Below, piece after piece: positions 17,148-25,230 of a DNA stretch of 58,417 bases; the stretch's first letter is position 1, and every line of letters begins with the position of its first letter. The stretch comes from a virus: positions 1-58,417 of IMG/VR virus record IMGVR_UViG_3300009109_000006; one strand, written 5' to 3'. Below the pieces are notes generated by a model. The model was not told the origin of the DNA. It saw only the letters and a program-made list of their open reading frames with translations, and did not search any database. Made by a program: the position numbers and the translations under genes.

Positions 17148-17549
17148 CTAGGCGCGGGTAACGCCGCCGGTCTGCTGGAAGTCAGCAGAGAACGACACCT
17201 TGTCGGCTACCGGGCTGGACATCTCGTAACTCGTGCAGAACGCTTCAAAGGTGTAAGTGGTTGTGCCGCCGTCCGGCGAGTACACAATGGTGCCCGCAGA
17301 GCCACCGACAATGCCGCCAAGGACAACATCGTTACCGGTGGTCGCCGTTACATCCCACGACCCGCTGATGGAGCAAGAAGCGTCCTTCAACCCGGCAATG
17401 AACGCTTTCGCGTTATCCCCTAGGCTGGTGACCTCTGCTGGCTCGCCATTTTGTGTGAAGGTTACGTTGTCCACGCCAGTGATCGACCGGGCGGTGCCGC
17501 CCGAATCATCCACCGTGACCGTGGAGTCGGAACCGTGCTTGAAGGCCAT
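17148..17549 (-). CDS. Major tail (tube) protein, paralogue 1
   Basis: 133 residues. Motifs MAFKHGSDSTVTVDD...GEPAEVTSLGDNAKAFIAGLKDASCSISGSWD and a near C-terminal SSPVADKVSFSADFQ follow the plan of actinophage tail tube proteins. It shares this plan with the adjacent, larger paralogue. It lies just before the tail chaperone, the classic tube position. Confidence 0.8.
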   Translation of the reverse strand: MAFKHGSDSTVTVDDSGGTARSITGVDNVTFTQNGEPAEVTSLGDNAKAFIAGLKDASCSISGSWDVTATTGNDVVLGGIVGGSAGTIVYSPDGGTTTYTFEAFCTSYEMSSPVADKVSFSADFQQTGGVTRA

Positions 17550-17561
17550 CTCTGTCGCTCC

Positions 17562-18374
17562 TTATGCTTGTTTGGCCGAAATACGCCCGACCGAAATGAT
17601 CGGCGTGATAGTACCGCTGCTGTATCCACTAGCAGCGGAGAACTGGAATCGCAGGTACTGGTTGAGTGTGCCTGATGTCGCCCCAGCAATGCCGGACGAA
17701 AGCGCCCCGGCTGACAGCGAGGCTTCAATGGTGGTGAGGTCTGACCATGAGGAACCGTTGGTGCTGTGCTGCACCTTGATCGCTTGGGCAGCATCCGAAG
17801 TGTTGGCTGTGATGTGCCAAGCAATCAGATAGCCGCTAGTGCTGGCCGCACCGCTGTTGACCGTTGTCCCGTCCACGGTAGAGCCAGCACTGGGAGTAAC
17901 AGCCGAACCGGTTGTGAGGCTTTCGGCAGCCCAGGCGTTGGCGTACACCACTCCTGCGGTGCCACCGTCATGCCCGCATTCCCAGTCGGTGCTCACTCCA
18001 ACAACATCGGCCACCGGGCTAGAAACGTCGTAACTGGTAAGTCGAGCATACGCTCCCTTCACCCAAGAACCGGCCGCCATGGTGTACGGGACAACAGTTA
18101 CAACTGACGGGTTGGCAGTGGAGTTCAGGCCATCCAAAAACTGGTCAAACGTCTTGGTGGTCCCGGTGGGGTCGATGTCGGTAGACGCCTCATACAACCC
18201 GCCCATACTCAGGGTTCCAGAGGTCAGCCCTTTGATGAAGGTTTTGCTGCTGTTAGTGAACGTCGTAGTTTCCCCTGGCTCTCCGGCTGAAGCGATGGTC
18301 GCTTCGTTCAGGTACGAACTCAGGTTGTATGAGTCCACAAAGACCTGGGTGTCTTTTCCGTGATAGAACGCCAT
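17562..18374 (-). CDS. Major tail protein, paralogue 2 with extra domain
   Basis: 270 residues. The first ~140 align in order with the neighbour at 17148 (MAFYHGKDTQVFVDS, GEPGETTTFTNSSKTFIKGL, SSPVADVVGVSTDWE). The remaining ~130 Gly/Ser/Thr-rich residues form an added domain, perhaps surface-exposed on the tail. Which paralogue makes the tube is not decidable here. Confidence 0.78.
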   Translation of the reverse strand: MAFYHGKDTQVFVDSYNLSSYLNEATIASAGEPGETTTFTNSSKTFIKGLTSGTLSMGGLYEASTDIDPTGTTKTFDQFLDGLNSTANPSVVTVVPYTMAAGSWVKGAYARLTSYDVSSPVADVVGVSTDWECGHDGGTAGVVYANAWAAESLTTGSAVTPSAGSTVDGTTVNSGAASTSGYLIAWHITANTSDAAQAIKVQHSTNGSSWSDLTTIEASLSAGALSSGIAGATSGTLNQYLRFQFSAASGYSSGTITPIISVGRISAKQA

Positions 18375-18565
18375 TACTGCTCCTCCAAGATGCCTTGCTC
18401 AATCCAGGCGCGCAAAGTGCTAGTGGGAATCTCAGAAGCGATCTCTCCCGCAGCCACATACACATAGCCGCCGTCACGAGTTGGGTATTCGATGTTGACG
18501 GTGGCTCGGTACGCCTTGCTGCTCCGACTAGCCTTGCTGCTGCCGGTCCCCTTGTTGCTTGCCAT
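18374..18565 (-). CDS. Small head-tail region protein
   Basis: 63 residues with a basic Ser/Lys-rich N terminus and a C-terminal helix ending WIEQGILEEQ. It overlaps the tail gene start by one base. No family recognised. Confidence 0.7.
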   Translation of the reverse strand: MASNKGTGSSKASRSSKAYRATVNIEYPTRDGGYVYVAAGEIASEIPTSTLRAWIEQGILEEQ

Positions 18566-18687
18566 GGATTTGCTCCTACGAACGGGCGCACCCCACTAGC
18601 AAGTGACAAGGGAGCACACCGGCTCACGGCATCACAGACCAATGGGGACACGAAGTTCACGAAACTATAAAGATGTATGTGCTGATG

Positions 18688-18858
18688 CTAGTTCACAACA
18701 CCTTCGGGCCGGAACTCGCCTTGCCGATTTAGCCCTTTGCACCGCGGGCACTTGATTTGCCAGGGGCGGGAGGTGACCTCGGCCAGCAGTTTCTTGCACC
18801 TCCAGCACCTGACCATTTCGTCTGTGCGCGTGGGCCGCTCCCCATAGGGGTCTTTCAC
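18688..18858 (-). CDS. Com-like zinc-finger protein
   Basis: 56 residues. GTG 18858 overlaps the preceding stop as GTGA; an in-frame ATG at 18816 is an alternative. Two CxxC pairs (MVRCWRCKKLLAE...IKCPRCKGLN) match the Com family, zinc-finger proteins of Mu-like phages; Mu Com activates translation of the DNA-modification gene mom. No mom-like gene is seen here, so the target is unknown. Confidence 0.75.
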   Translation of the reverse strand: MKDPYGERPTRTDEMVRCWRCKKLLAEVTSRPWQIKCPRCKGLNRQGEFRPEGVVN

Positions 18859-19259
18859 GACAGGGCCTTCATTACCTGAAAGTTGGCAGAGAAGATGGTG
18901 TTGAAGTTCTCGTCTCTCTCCAAGAACTCAGGGCTGCCCAGCGCCTGAATCCTCAGATAGTTCACGCTGGACAAGGTGTCGTTGGATACGTTCTGGACTT
19001 GCTTCCACACCGTGTCGATGAGGGAGCGCCCGGTGCTGTAAGAGGCGTTCCTGACGTACAGCATCATTCGGGGGTTTTCCAGCACCGGCTCAGAGTTGGC
19101 TCCGTTCATGGCAAACATCGGTACGTCGGTGACCGTTTCAAAGATGGCAGCACAGTCCCCTGGAGTGTCGGGCAGCAGCCCTAGAAATAGGTTTGTGCCC
19201 AGAGTTAGGCCGGTCACGTTGGTGCCGATGTAAGTGCCAACCTCATCAAGAAGCGCCAT
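18855..19259 (-). CDS. Minor capsid / tail terminator-like protein
   Basis: 134 residues from ATG 19259, preceded by GGGGGATGGCG; an ATG six bases upstream is possible. MALLDEVGTYI...LFLGLLPDTPGDCAAIFET with a later 'MMLYVRNASY' resembles the small tail-terminator/minor capsid proteins of the connector cluster. It overlaps the upstream gene by 14 bases. Confidence 0.72.
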   Translation of the reverse strand: MALLDEVGTYIGTNVTGLTLGTNLFLGLLPDTPGDCAAIFETVTDVPMFAMNGANSEPVLENPRMMLYVRNASYSTGRSLIDTVWKQVQNVSNDTLSSVNYLRIQALGSPEFLERDENFNTIFSANFQVMKALS

Positions 19260-19716
19260 CGCCATCCCCCTGTTCAGGACCATCAGAGGTGTCGTACTGC
19301 TTCCAGGCGTTTGGGTTGGTGACCCTCTGCGACTTCTTGATGTCAGAGATCGCCCTGGCGAGGTGCTGCTCCAAAATGCGCTTGGCGCTAGCCATGTGCC
19401 CCACAAAGGGTTTCTCCAAGTACTTCACCTTGCCCTGGCCGATGCTGGGCGGTCGATCATGGACAATCCGGGCGTATGGCTCGCCGTACCCCAGGGTGAC
19501 GGTGATGCGGCCACTGGTGTCTGTGGTGGGAGGCAGTACGGTGCCTGACCTCATCAAAGCACCTGTGTCAACCGGGACATAGTTGCGCTTTGAGTCGGTC
19601 ATAATCATTTCAGCCGACCGATACAAGGCTGCTGCAATCTCACCGTTCAAGGCGTTGTTCAACGAAAGTGTGTCAATCGTCTTTGTGTCACCGGTGATCT
19701 TGATGCTGGCGCTCAC
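19246..19716 (-). CDS. Head-tail connector protein (HK97 gp10-like)
   Basis: 156 residues with the hallmark YVPVDTGALMRSG of gp10/minor capsid 2 proteins and a GYGEPYARIVHD segment. It belongs to the four-gene connector cluster between capsid and tail. Confidence 0.8.
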   Translation of the reverse strand: MSASIKITGDTKTIDTLSLNNALNGEIAAALYRSAEMIMTDSKRNYVPVDTGALMRSGTVLPPTTDTSGRITVTLGYGEPYARIVHDRPPSIGQGKVKYLEKPFVGHMASAKRILEQHLARAISDIKKSQRVTNPNAWKQYDTSDGPEQGDGDGAS

Positions 19717-20030
19717 CGGAACGTCACCACCGTATGGTCCAAGCCGCCTACCTCGGTGTGGACCGAAACCGTCTTGATCTCCGGCGCTGATGTGTCGGGC
19801 AGCACGATCTTGTCCTTCACCCCGATGGAGGTGTCGGCAATGTATGCCCGCACGGGATGAATCTGCTCCTCCACCATGCCGGAGTCGTCAAGCGTCACCG
19901 GGCGCTCCACATAAGCGGAGGCGGTGCGGCTAGAACCGTATGACCTTTCCCCGTAGTTGTTGAACGCAGAGTACGGATGGATGGTCACCGTGTCCGGCAT
20001 GAACGTGCTGAGTTGCCTGTCAAGGGCCAT
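19713..20030 (-). CDS. Head-tail stopper-like protein
   Basis: 105 residues, mostly beta strand by pattern; TVTIHPYSAFNNYGERSYGSSRTASAYVE is the layout of head closure/minor capsid 1 proteins. Start overlaps the gp10-like gene by four bases on its 3' side. Confidence 0.75.
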   Translation of the reverse strand: MALDRQLSTFMPDTVTIHPYSAFNNYGERSYGSSRTASAYVERPVTLDDSGMVEEQIHPVRAYIADTSIGVKDKIVLPDTSAPEIKTVSVHTEVGGLDHTVVTFR

Positions 20031-20053
20031 TGGCTACACCCGGCTACACATGA

Positions 20054-20503
20054 CTACACCCGGTACTGATACGGAGTGTACTCGTTGTCTGCCGAATAAC
20101 GAGGGTTATCGGTAACGCCCTTGCGCCCAAAGATCGGAATGCGGTCGGTGTCCTGCATCCGGGTGTCATGCTGTGATTTCAGCCACCCGCTCAGGTATGG
20201 AGCAACCGGATCGACTTCCTCGTTGCGGGCGAGGTCGTTGGCCAGTTCCAGATACTGGCGGTACTTGGCGCTGAAATCGGCTTGAAGGCCGCCGATTGAC
20301 CGACTCATCAGCCGTGCATACTTGGCCGCAACGGCACGGGCCGACTCGCTAGCGGCCCGAACGACTGTTCCCTGCTTCGTGATGTAGTAGTTGATCTCCT
20401 CATCGGCCAGCAACTGGTCGTTGCTGTCGGTGTCACCGATGATGAGGCGTACAGCATCCTTGCTGGACGTTGCAAGGACCGTATTGTCGTAACTCCAAGT
20501 CAT
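20054..20503 (-). CDS. Head-tail adaptor (gp6-like)
   Basis: 149 residues. DAVRLIIGDTDSNDQLLADEEINYYI followed by Ala-rich helices (ASESARAVAAKYARLMS) is the common adaptor pattern of actinophages. It would bind the portal ring below the capsid. Confidence 0.8.
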   Translation of the reverse strand: MTWSYDNTVLATSSKDAVRLIIGDTDSNDQLLADEEINYYITKQGTVVRAASESARAVAAKYARLMSRSIGGLQADFSAKYRQYLELANDLARNEEVDPVAPYLSGWLKSQHDTRMQDTDRIPIFGRKGVTDNPRYSADNEYTPYQYRV

Positions 20504-20559
20504 GGCGCACCTCTATATGCCATAGTAGGTGCTTCTGAAAGTGGGGCGTTAGCCGCCTA

Positions 20560-20931
20560 CTACGACTTCTTAGTGTTGGGCTTTTTAGGCTTTTGAGACT
20601 TGCGGGTGGGGGTGGGCTTACTGGCTGCCTTGGTGGCAGTCGCAGGAGCCTGAGCGGCTTCCTGAGCCTTCTGCACATCCTCCAACTTGATGATGCGCCG
20701 GTTGACCCCCTCAACACGGGTAGGTGCTGGGATGGGGACTCCGACGGCTAGGACTTCGAGGTATCGTCGCTCCACCATGGTGGACACCCGGTGGGCTGGC
20801 CACGCTTCGGTGTTGACCACCTCACCACGCATCAACTGGTGGCCAGTGGCGTCAAACGGACGAAGGCAGACGGCCCAGGTCGTGTCGGGGGACACGGCAC
20901 CGGCCAAAGGATCGGACACGGGCATGGTCAC
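20560..20931 (-). CDS. Hypothetical protein with basic Pro/Lys tail
   Basis: 123 residues. The N-terminal half is compact; the C-terminal 40 residues are low-complexity Ala/Pro/Lys, ending KKPNTKKS. Position between the adaptor and a putative decoration protein suggests a head role, not proven. Confidence 0.72.
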   Translation of the reverse strand: MTMPVSDPLAGAVSPDTTWAVCLRPFDATGHQLMRGEVVNTEAWPAHRVSTMVERRYLEVLAVGVPIPAPTRVEGVNRRIIKLEDVQKAQEAAQAPATATKAASKPTPTRKSQKPKKPNTKKS

Positions 20932-20946
20932 TTACCCTTCTGGTTG

Positions 20947-21396
20947 TTAGTTGGAAGAAGGAACCCAGGTGATGTACGCCGTGCCAGCAAACGAGCCGAT
21001 GGTGCCCGTGATACTGCCGGTGACAAACGACCCGGAAGCCACGGCACGAGACAGTGCCCCGTTCGTGCCACCATCGTCGGCAGAGTTGATGACCTGAGCC
21101 GTAGCCGTGGTCTTGCCGTCGATGAGCGTGTCATCACTGGTCGTCCCGTTAGCGGCGACCCCAACGTCAATGGTGGTGGTCGAACCAGATGCTGTGGTGA
21201 TGTCGATGATGACACTCTGAACGATGATGCGCTGGCCGGAAGCATTCTCCCAGGCCAGGGCACCACCGGCACCTGTGGCGGCGGTCATTGTGATGATCGA
21301 AGTGCGAGGTACAGCAGCGCCGTTGTCGGCCTTGCTGTCCTCTACGACCAGATCGCCAAAGAGTCCCTGACCCTGGGTCAAGCGGTTGTAAGACAT
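20947..21396 (-). CDS. Putative head accessory/decoration protein
   Basis: 149 residues rich in Ser/Thr/Gly/Ala with alternating beta pattern and no Cys. It follows the major capsid gene. Its style resembles the small protein at 39612-39920, but I could not align them with confidence. Confidence 0.65.
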   Translation of the reverse strand: MSYNRLTQGQGLFGDLVVEDSKADNGAAVPRTSIITMTAATGAGGALAWENASGQRIIVQSVIIDITTASGSTTTIDVGVAANGTTSDDTLIDGKTTATAQVINSADDGGTNGALSRAVASGSFVTGSITGTIGSFAGTAYITWVPSSN

Positions 21397-21417
21397 GGTG
21401 TCTTTGCTCCTTGCGGA

Positions 21418-22377
21418 CTAGGCGACGGCGTTGCTGAAGAAGTACCCCAGGTCGGCGCTGATGACCTTGTTGTCCCAGGCCATCTGGCTCTCAATCCGGT
21501 CACACCGGAGTTCCGGCATACGGAACCGGGAGATGCCCACGGTCTGGCCCAAGCCGTCCGACACGCCCCGCCACTCAAAGGTGTAGCCAGCGGTGGGGGT
21601 GAGGATGCCGGGGTTGGGTGCGACGTAGCAGAGCAAGGCGTTCTTCCCGGCCACGCTGGTCATACTGACCGAAGCGCCCTCAGCGGCGGTGTTCTTGACC
21701 GCACGGGACACCAGCACACGATCCAGGCCAAGCAGCCGGGCAATCGTGTCGGTGTCCACCGTGTTGGACGAGGTGTACTTCACCCGGTCAATGATGTCCG
21801 GGTGGTTCCGCAACTGGCGGTAGGCGTCGTAGCCCAGCACCAGAGTGTTGGGCAGCATCCCGGTAGAGGCAAGGATGGTGGCCTTACCGGCCTCCACATC
21901 CTCAATCGGGTCGCTGGAGGCGTAGGACGACCACTTGGTGAAGTCTGTTCCACCGGTCTTGTCGGTGGTCCACACGCTGGTGGTGAAGAAGTCGGTGGTC
22001 CACTGGATCTCCCGGCGAAGGAGCATCCGCTGAGTGATGAACTCAGTGGCGTCCCGGTCGGGACTCAGGGGAGCGTCAGCGTTGGCACGAGTCTGATCGT
22101 CCACATCCTTGTGGAAAGCGTAGACATCAGCGTTGTAGGTAGCAGTGCTGAGTGTGTACCCGCTACCGGCCGACGGCGAAGCCGGGGCACGAACAGCGGC
22201 CTCGTCACGGAACCAGTCACCCTTGGTGTAGACGAAGTACTTGTCGCTCTGCTTCTCTACCGGGATCGACCGGAAGACACGGTTAGCAACGAAGTTATTT
22301 TCGCTTTGAAGGAAAGCGAGGCTAATGTTCGTGAGAATCGCATCAACATGAACATCTGAGGTAGTTGGCTGAGGCAT
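21418..22377 (-). CDS. Major capsid protein
   Basis: 319 residues. VDAILTNISLAFLQSENNFVANRVFRSIPVEKQSDKYFVY and the later DVDDQTRANADAP..., WTTDFF, SDPIEDVE.. pattern match HK97-fold capsid proteins of actinophages. It lies between the decoration and connector genes, in standard order after scaffold. Confidence 0.88.
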   Translation of the reverse strand: MPQPTTSDVHVDAILTNISLAFLQSENNFVANRVFRSIPVEKQSDKYFVYTKGDWFRDEAAVRAPASPSAGSGYTLSTATYNADVYAFHKDVDDQTRANADAPLSPDRDATEFITQRMLLRREIQWTTDFFTTSVWTTDKTGGTDFTKWSSYASSDPIEDVEAGKATILASTGMLPNTLVLGYDAYRQLRNHPDIIDRVKYTSSNTVDTDTIARLLGLDRVLVSRAVKNTAAEGASVSMTSVAGKNALLCYVAPNPGILTPTAGYTFEWRGVSDGLGQTVGISRFRMPELRCDRIESQMAWDNKVISADLGYFFSNAVA

Positions 22378-22390
22378 CGGTTATGTCTCC

Positions 22391-22777
22391 TTAGGCAGCG
22401 CGAGCGCCGCTCGGGTTGAGGAACATGGTGGCAGTCTCACCGGCCGACGCAGCCTCAATTGCTACGCCCATGACGGTCACCGTGGTGTCAGTGCCTCTGG
22501 TGATGGCATCAGCCTGAGAGTCAGCCGAAGTGCCGATGACATTTCCAGCGGCCAGGGTGCCGTCAGCGACCACCTTGCTGATACCAAAGATGGTCACCTC
22601 GGCGGCCTGGCCGGAGGTCGGGTCGTTCTGGAGAATGCCAATCGGCAAGTCCGTGATGGCGGTGCAAACATTCACCGTGGTAGCACTCGCCAACTTGACG
22701 AAGTGGTACTGTTTGGAACTGAGGTCAGCAGCAGCCGTCAGGTTGCCGAACTTCAGTTGTGCGGCTTCATAAGCCAT
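22391..22777 (-). CDS. DUF2190-like capsid decoration protein
   Basis: 128 residues. DLPIGILQNDPTSGQAAEVTIFGISKVVADGTLAAGN is the signature region of DUF2190-type capsid cement proteins, which bind the outer capsid and stabilise it. It sits between scaffold and capsid. Confidence 0.82.
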   Translation of the reverse strand: MAYEAAQLKFGNLTAAADLSSKQYHFVKLASATTVNVCTAITDLPIGILQNDPTSGQAAEVTIFGISKVVADGTLAAGNVIGTSADSQADAITRGTDTTVTVMGVAIEAASAGETATMFLNPSGARAA

Positions 22778-22779
22778 GG

Positions 22780-23589
22780 TTAGCGAGCCTCCTTCAAGTA
22801 GGCGTCGTAGAGAGTCGGGTCTTCGCTGACCGCCTTGGCGATGGCGGCTTCACGGGTGAGCGTGGCGTCCTCAGCCTGGTACTGCTTGGCAGCCTGTTCA
22901 ATGCGCCCCATGCCGGAGTCGGCATCGAACGAGGGGAGAGCGCCAATCTCGTTGAAGGCAGCACCCTGCTTGATGACCTCGTTGGCAGCATCCAGAACCT
23001 GAGTGAGAGTTGCGTAGTGCTCCTCGTCCATGCTTTCGGCAGCCGCCTTCAGGACAGGGCCAAAGTCTTCGGCGCTAACCGACAAGCGGTCGTAGCCAGC
23101 GGCCTTAGCGACAAACTCTCGCTCCAGACGGTGGTCCCGTTCGGCCTTGGCAATCGCCTCGGCGGCAACGGCTCGGTCTTCGGCAGCCTTGACGAGTTCA
23201 ACAACGGCGGGGTCAGCCGACTTCAGGATGCTTTCTTCCGTCTGAGCATCACGCTGGGCCAGTTCGTCAACCTTGGCCAGCAACTCGTTGTTGGTGGTTT
23301 CAAGCGTGTCGATGTAGTCCAACATGGCAGCGATCTCATCGGACTGCTTGCTCATGTCTTCTTCCTCGTCATACTCGTCCGTAACGGCGTCGTCACGACC
23401 AGGGTTCTTGGGATGACCCTTATCCACAGGATCATCAGTAGCCTCAGATTCGGCATCCAAGGTGTCGGCTTCTGCCATTGGTGTGTCTCCTTTGTAGAGA
23501 ACGACTTTGCTGAGTTGATTGGCGGGGCGGGTAACGAGACTGATCTCGTCAAACTCCATGTCCGTCAATCTATTCCCGGTGGAAGGCAT
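22780..23589 (-). CDS. Scaffold protein with XkdF-like N-terminal tail; two possible starts
   Basis: 269 residues if begun at 23589; 232 if begun at ATG 23478. The first ~37 residues (EFDEISLVTRPANQLSKVV) look like the C-terminal tail of XkdF-type proteases; the rest is an acidic segment and long helices with coiled coil, as in scaffolds. A strong AAAGGAG lies inside the coding sequence just before ATG 23478, while the outer start has no ribosome site. A short start, or two forms, is therefore likely. Confidence 0.8.
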   Translation of the reverse strand: MPSTGNRLTDMEFDEISLVTRPANQLSKVVLYKGDTPMAEADTLDAESEATDDPVDKGHPKNPGRDDAVTDEYDEEEDMSKQSDEIAAMLDYIDTLETTNNELLAKVDELAQRDAQTEESILKSADPAVVELVKAAEDRAVAAEAIAKAERDHRLEREFVAKAAGYDRLSVSAEDFGPVLKAAAESMDEEHYATLTQVLDAANEVIKQGAAFNEIGALPSFDADSGMGRIEQAAKQYQAEDATLTREAAIAKAVSEDPTLYDAYLKEAR

Positions 23590-23689
23590 ACGGCTGCAAT
23601 GATAGAGATTGGTGTAAACACGCTGCGAATCACGGCACGGAATAGGCCCATTGCCCTATTTGCCTAGCCCGTCCAGGCTGCTCACTCCA

Positions 23690-25228
23690 TTAGTTTGTTG
23701 AAACTGGAGTGCCGCTGGCTACTGCCTCCACAAACATCTTCAAGGCACTGTCGTTCTTGGCTGCACTCGGAGTGATGTAGTAGACCGCCCCACTCTTTTG
23801 GCGCTTGCCGACCTCAGTGGGGTCAAGGAATGCACCGTCCGCATAGGAGTAATAGAGGTTGTCGTCTTTGCGACGGTACTCAACGAACTCCCCCAAATCC
23901 CAAAATGCCTGCTGGTTGGTGGAGCGAGACAAATCGGCTGCCTCTTTGTGCGAGTTCACAACGGCTGACACATCCAAAAAAACCCACTCTTGACCACCGC
24001 GCTCGCCCTTCCAAGCCCCTACATGGGCATTGGGGGTGCTCAAAGCGCCCTGGTTCTTGGCAATGTACTCTCTGACCTTCTGCGGCCCAGACCTCGCCCA
24101 CTCATCTAGAGAGAACTGGGCTTCAAGTTCTTCAAAGGTGGCTACTGCATTGCCGGAGCGGCGAAACCTGCCACGCTTTTGGTCAAACGTGAACCCGCCA
24201 TTTGCTGAGGCAAGTGCTGCGAGGTGCGACGCCCCGCCATACATTGACGCTGGAAGGTCGCCGGAGATGGTGTGCGCGGCACCGGCTGTGGTGAACCGCC
24301 CCAACTCGTCGTGGTACGGGTTGAACTTGCGGAGCAACGCAGCCTTCCTGGCAAGCCAGTCTGTCTGGCAACCAACACAGTGTGGCTGCGCCTTGCCCAC
24401 CTTGGCTTGAATGCCCATCTTGTTGGCGTAATCATTAGCGTCACGAAGCACCTCCAAAATGGGGATGCCCACTCGCACCACTTTCATGGTCAGGCCACCC
24501 AGTTTCCCGTCGTCGCTAGCGTCCATGCCCACCACTGTGGCCCAGCGGTGGTGGCCGTCAATGATATAGCCGTCTCTGCTGATGAACACCTCGCCAACGT
24601 CCAGATCAAACTTGCCTTCTTTAGCAGCCTGCAACATCCCGGCCACCTTGGCTCCCACCAACTCTGACTGGCTGGCTTTCAGGTGGGCCGCCTTGACGGT
24701 TTCACGAGTGACCTTGACCCCGCGCTTCTTCAAGTCTTTTACATATGGCTCGGCCAGATCGACCTCCCCACGCTTGTTACGCGGCATCTTGTCGGCTACT
24801 GAGTCTTTGATGGGGTCGCCCTTCAACTGGGGCATCTTGATGCGCGGAATCCCCTTGTGCTCAGCGCAGAACACGTTGGTGCCCGGCACCGACACACGGC
24901 ACAAGTCGTATGTCTTAGCCTTGTCGCCCCTTTCGCTGGCCTCTCTGACTACGTTGCGGAGTTCCACAAGCAGTGTGGACACTTGCTCCACCGACTCCAG
25001 TTCAACATGCTTGCCATCAGCCAGGTGACGAATCGCCTCATTGACATCAGAGGTCTTGATTGGGTTGCGCTTACTACCAGGCTTATCAGCGCCTGCGCTG
25101 CGCCCCGTTTTGTTGGCACCCTCGGCCCCCGTAGTGTTTCCATCAGCCGTAGTGAACCGGCCGATGTCGTCGTGATAAGGGTTGAACTTCCTTAGGTGCG
25201 CTGCTTTACGAACAAGCCACTGCGTCAT
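23690..25228 (-). CDS. Effector-array protein 1: two junction motifs, ParB-like domain plus unknown domain
   Basis: 512 residues. Junction motif KFNPYHDDIGRFTTA starts at K14 and KFNPYHDELGRFTTA at K301. Between them lies a ParB/sulfiredoxin-like domain with FISRDGYIIDGHHRWA (about 215-232). The second module begins GGFTFDQKRGRF and later has HVGAWKGE..GQEWVFLDVSAVV, a pattern I have met in phage proteins without known function. Each motif follows a short basic stretch (LVRKAAHLRK, LARKAALLRK). Presumably a head-associated protein cut at the motifs; this is inference. Confidence 0.75.
   Translation of the reverse strand: MTQWLVRKAAHLRKFNPYHDDIGRFTTADGNTTGAEGANKTGRSAGADKPGSKRNPIKTSDVNEAIRHLADGKHVELESVEQVSTLLVELRNVVREASERGDKAKTYDLCRVSVPGTNVFCAEHKGIPRIKMPQLKGDPIKDSVADKMPRNKRGEVDLAEPYVKDLKKRGVKVTRETVKAAHLKASQSELVGAKVAGMLQAAKEGKFDLDVGEVFISRDGYIIDGHHRWATVVGMDASDDGKLGGLTMKVVRVGIPILEVLRDANDYANKMGIQAKVGKAQPHCVGCQTDWLARKAALLRKFNPYHDELGRFTTAGAAHTISGDLPASMYGGASHLAALASANGGFTFDQKRGRFRRSGNAVATFEELEAQFSLDEWARSGPQKVREYIAKNQGALSTPNAHVGAWKGERGGQEWVFLDVSAVVNSHKEAADLSRSTNQQAFWDLGEFVEYRRKDDNLYYSYADGAFLDPTEVGKRQKSGAVYYITPSAAKNDSALKMFVEAVASGTPVSTN
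24286..24328 (-). repeat. Junction-motif coding repeat
   Basis: DNA encoding KFNPYHDELGRFTTA within effector-array protein 1. The first 25-30 bases after the Lys codon are nearly identical to the other copies in the window (listed in the findings). Confidence 0.85.
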
Positions 25229-25230
25229 GC

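Noticed and set aside
20791-22359. A 522-codon plus-strand frame opposite the capsid gene
   Set aside because: Mirror of the major capsid reading frame; His/Gly/Arg-rich artefact.
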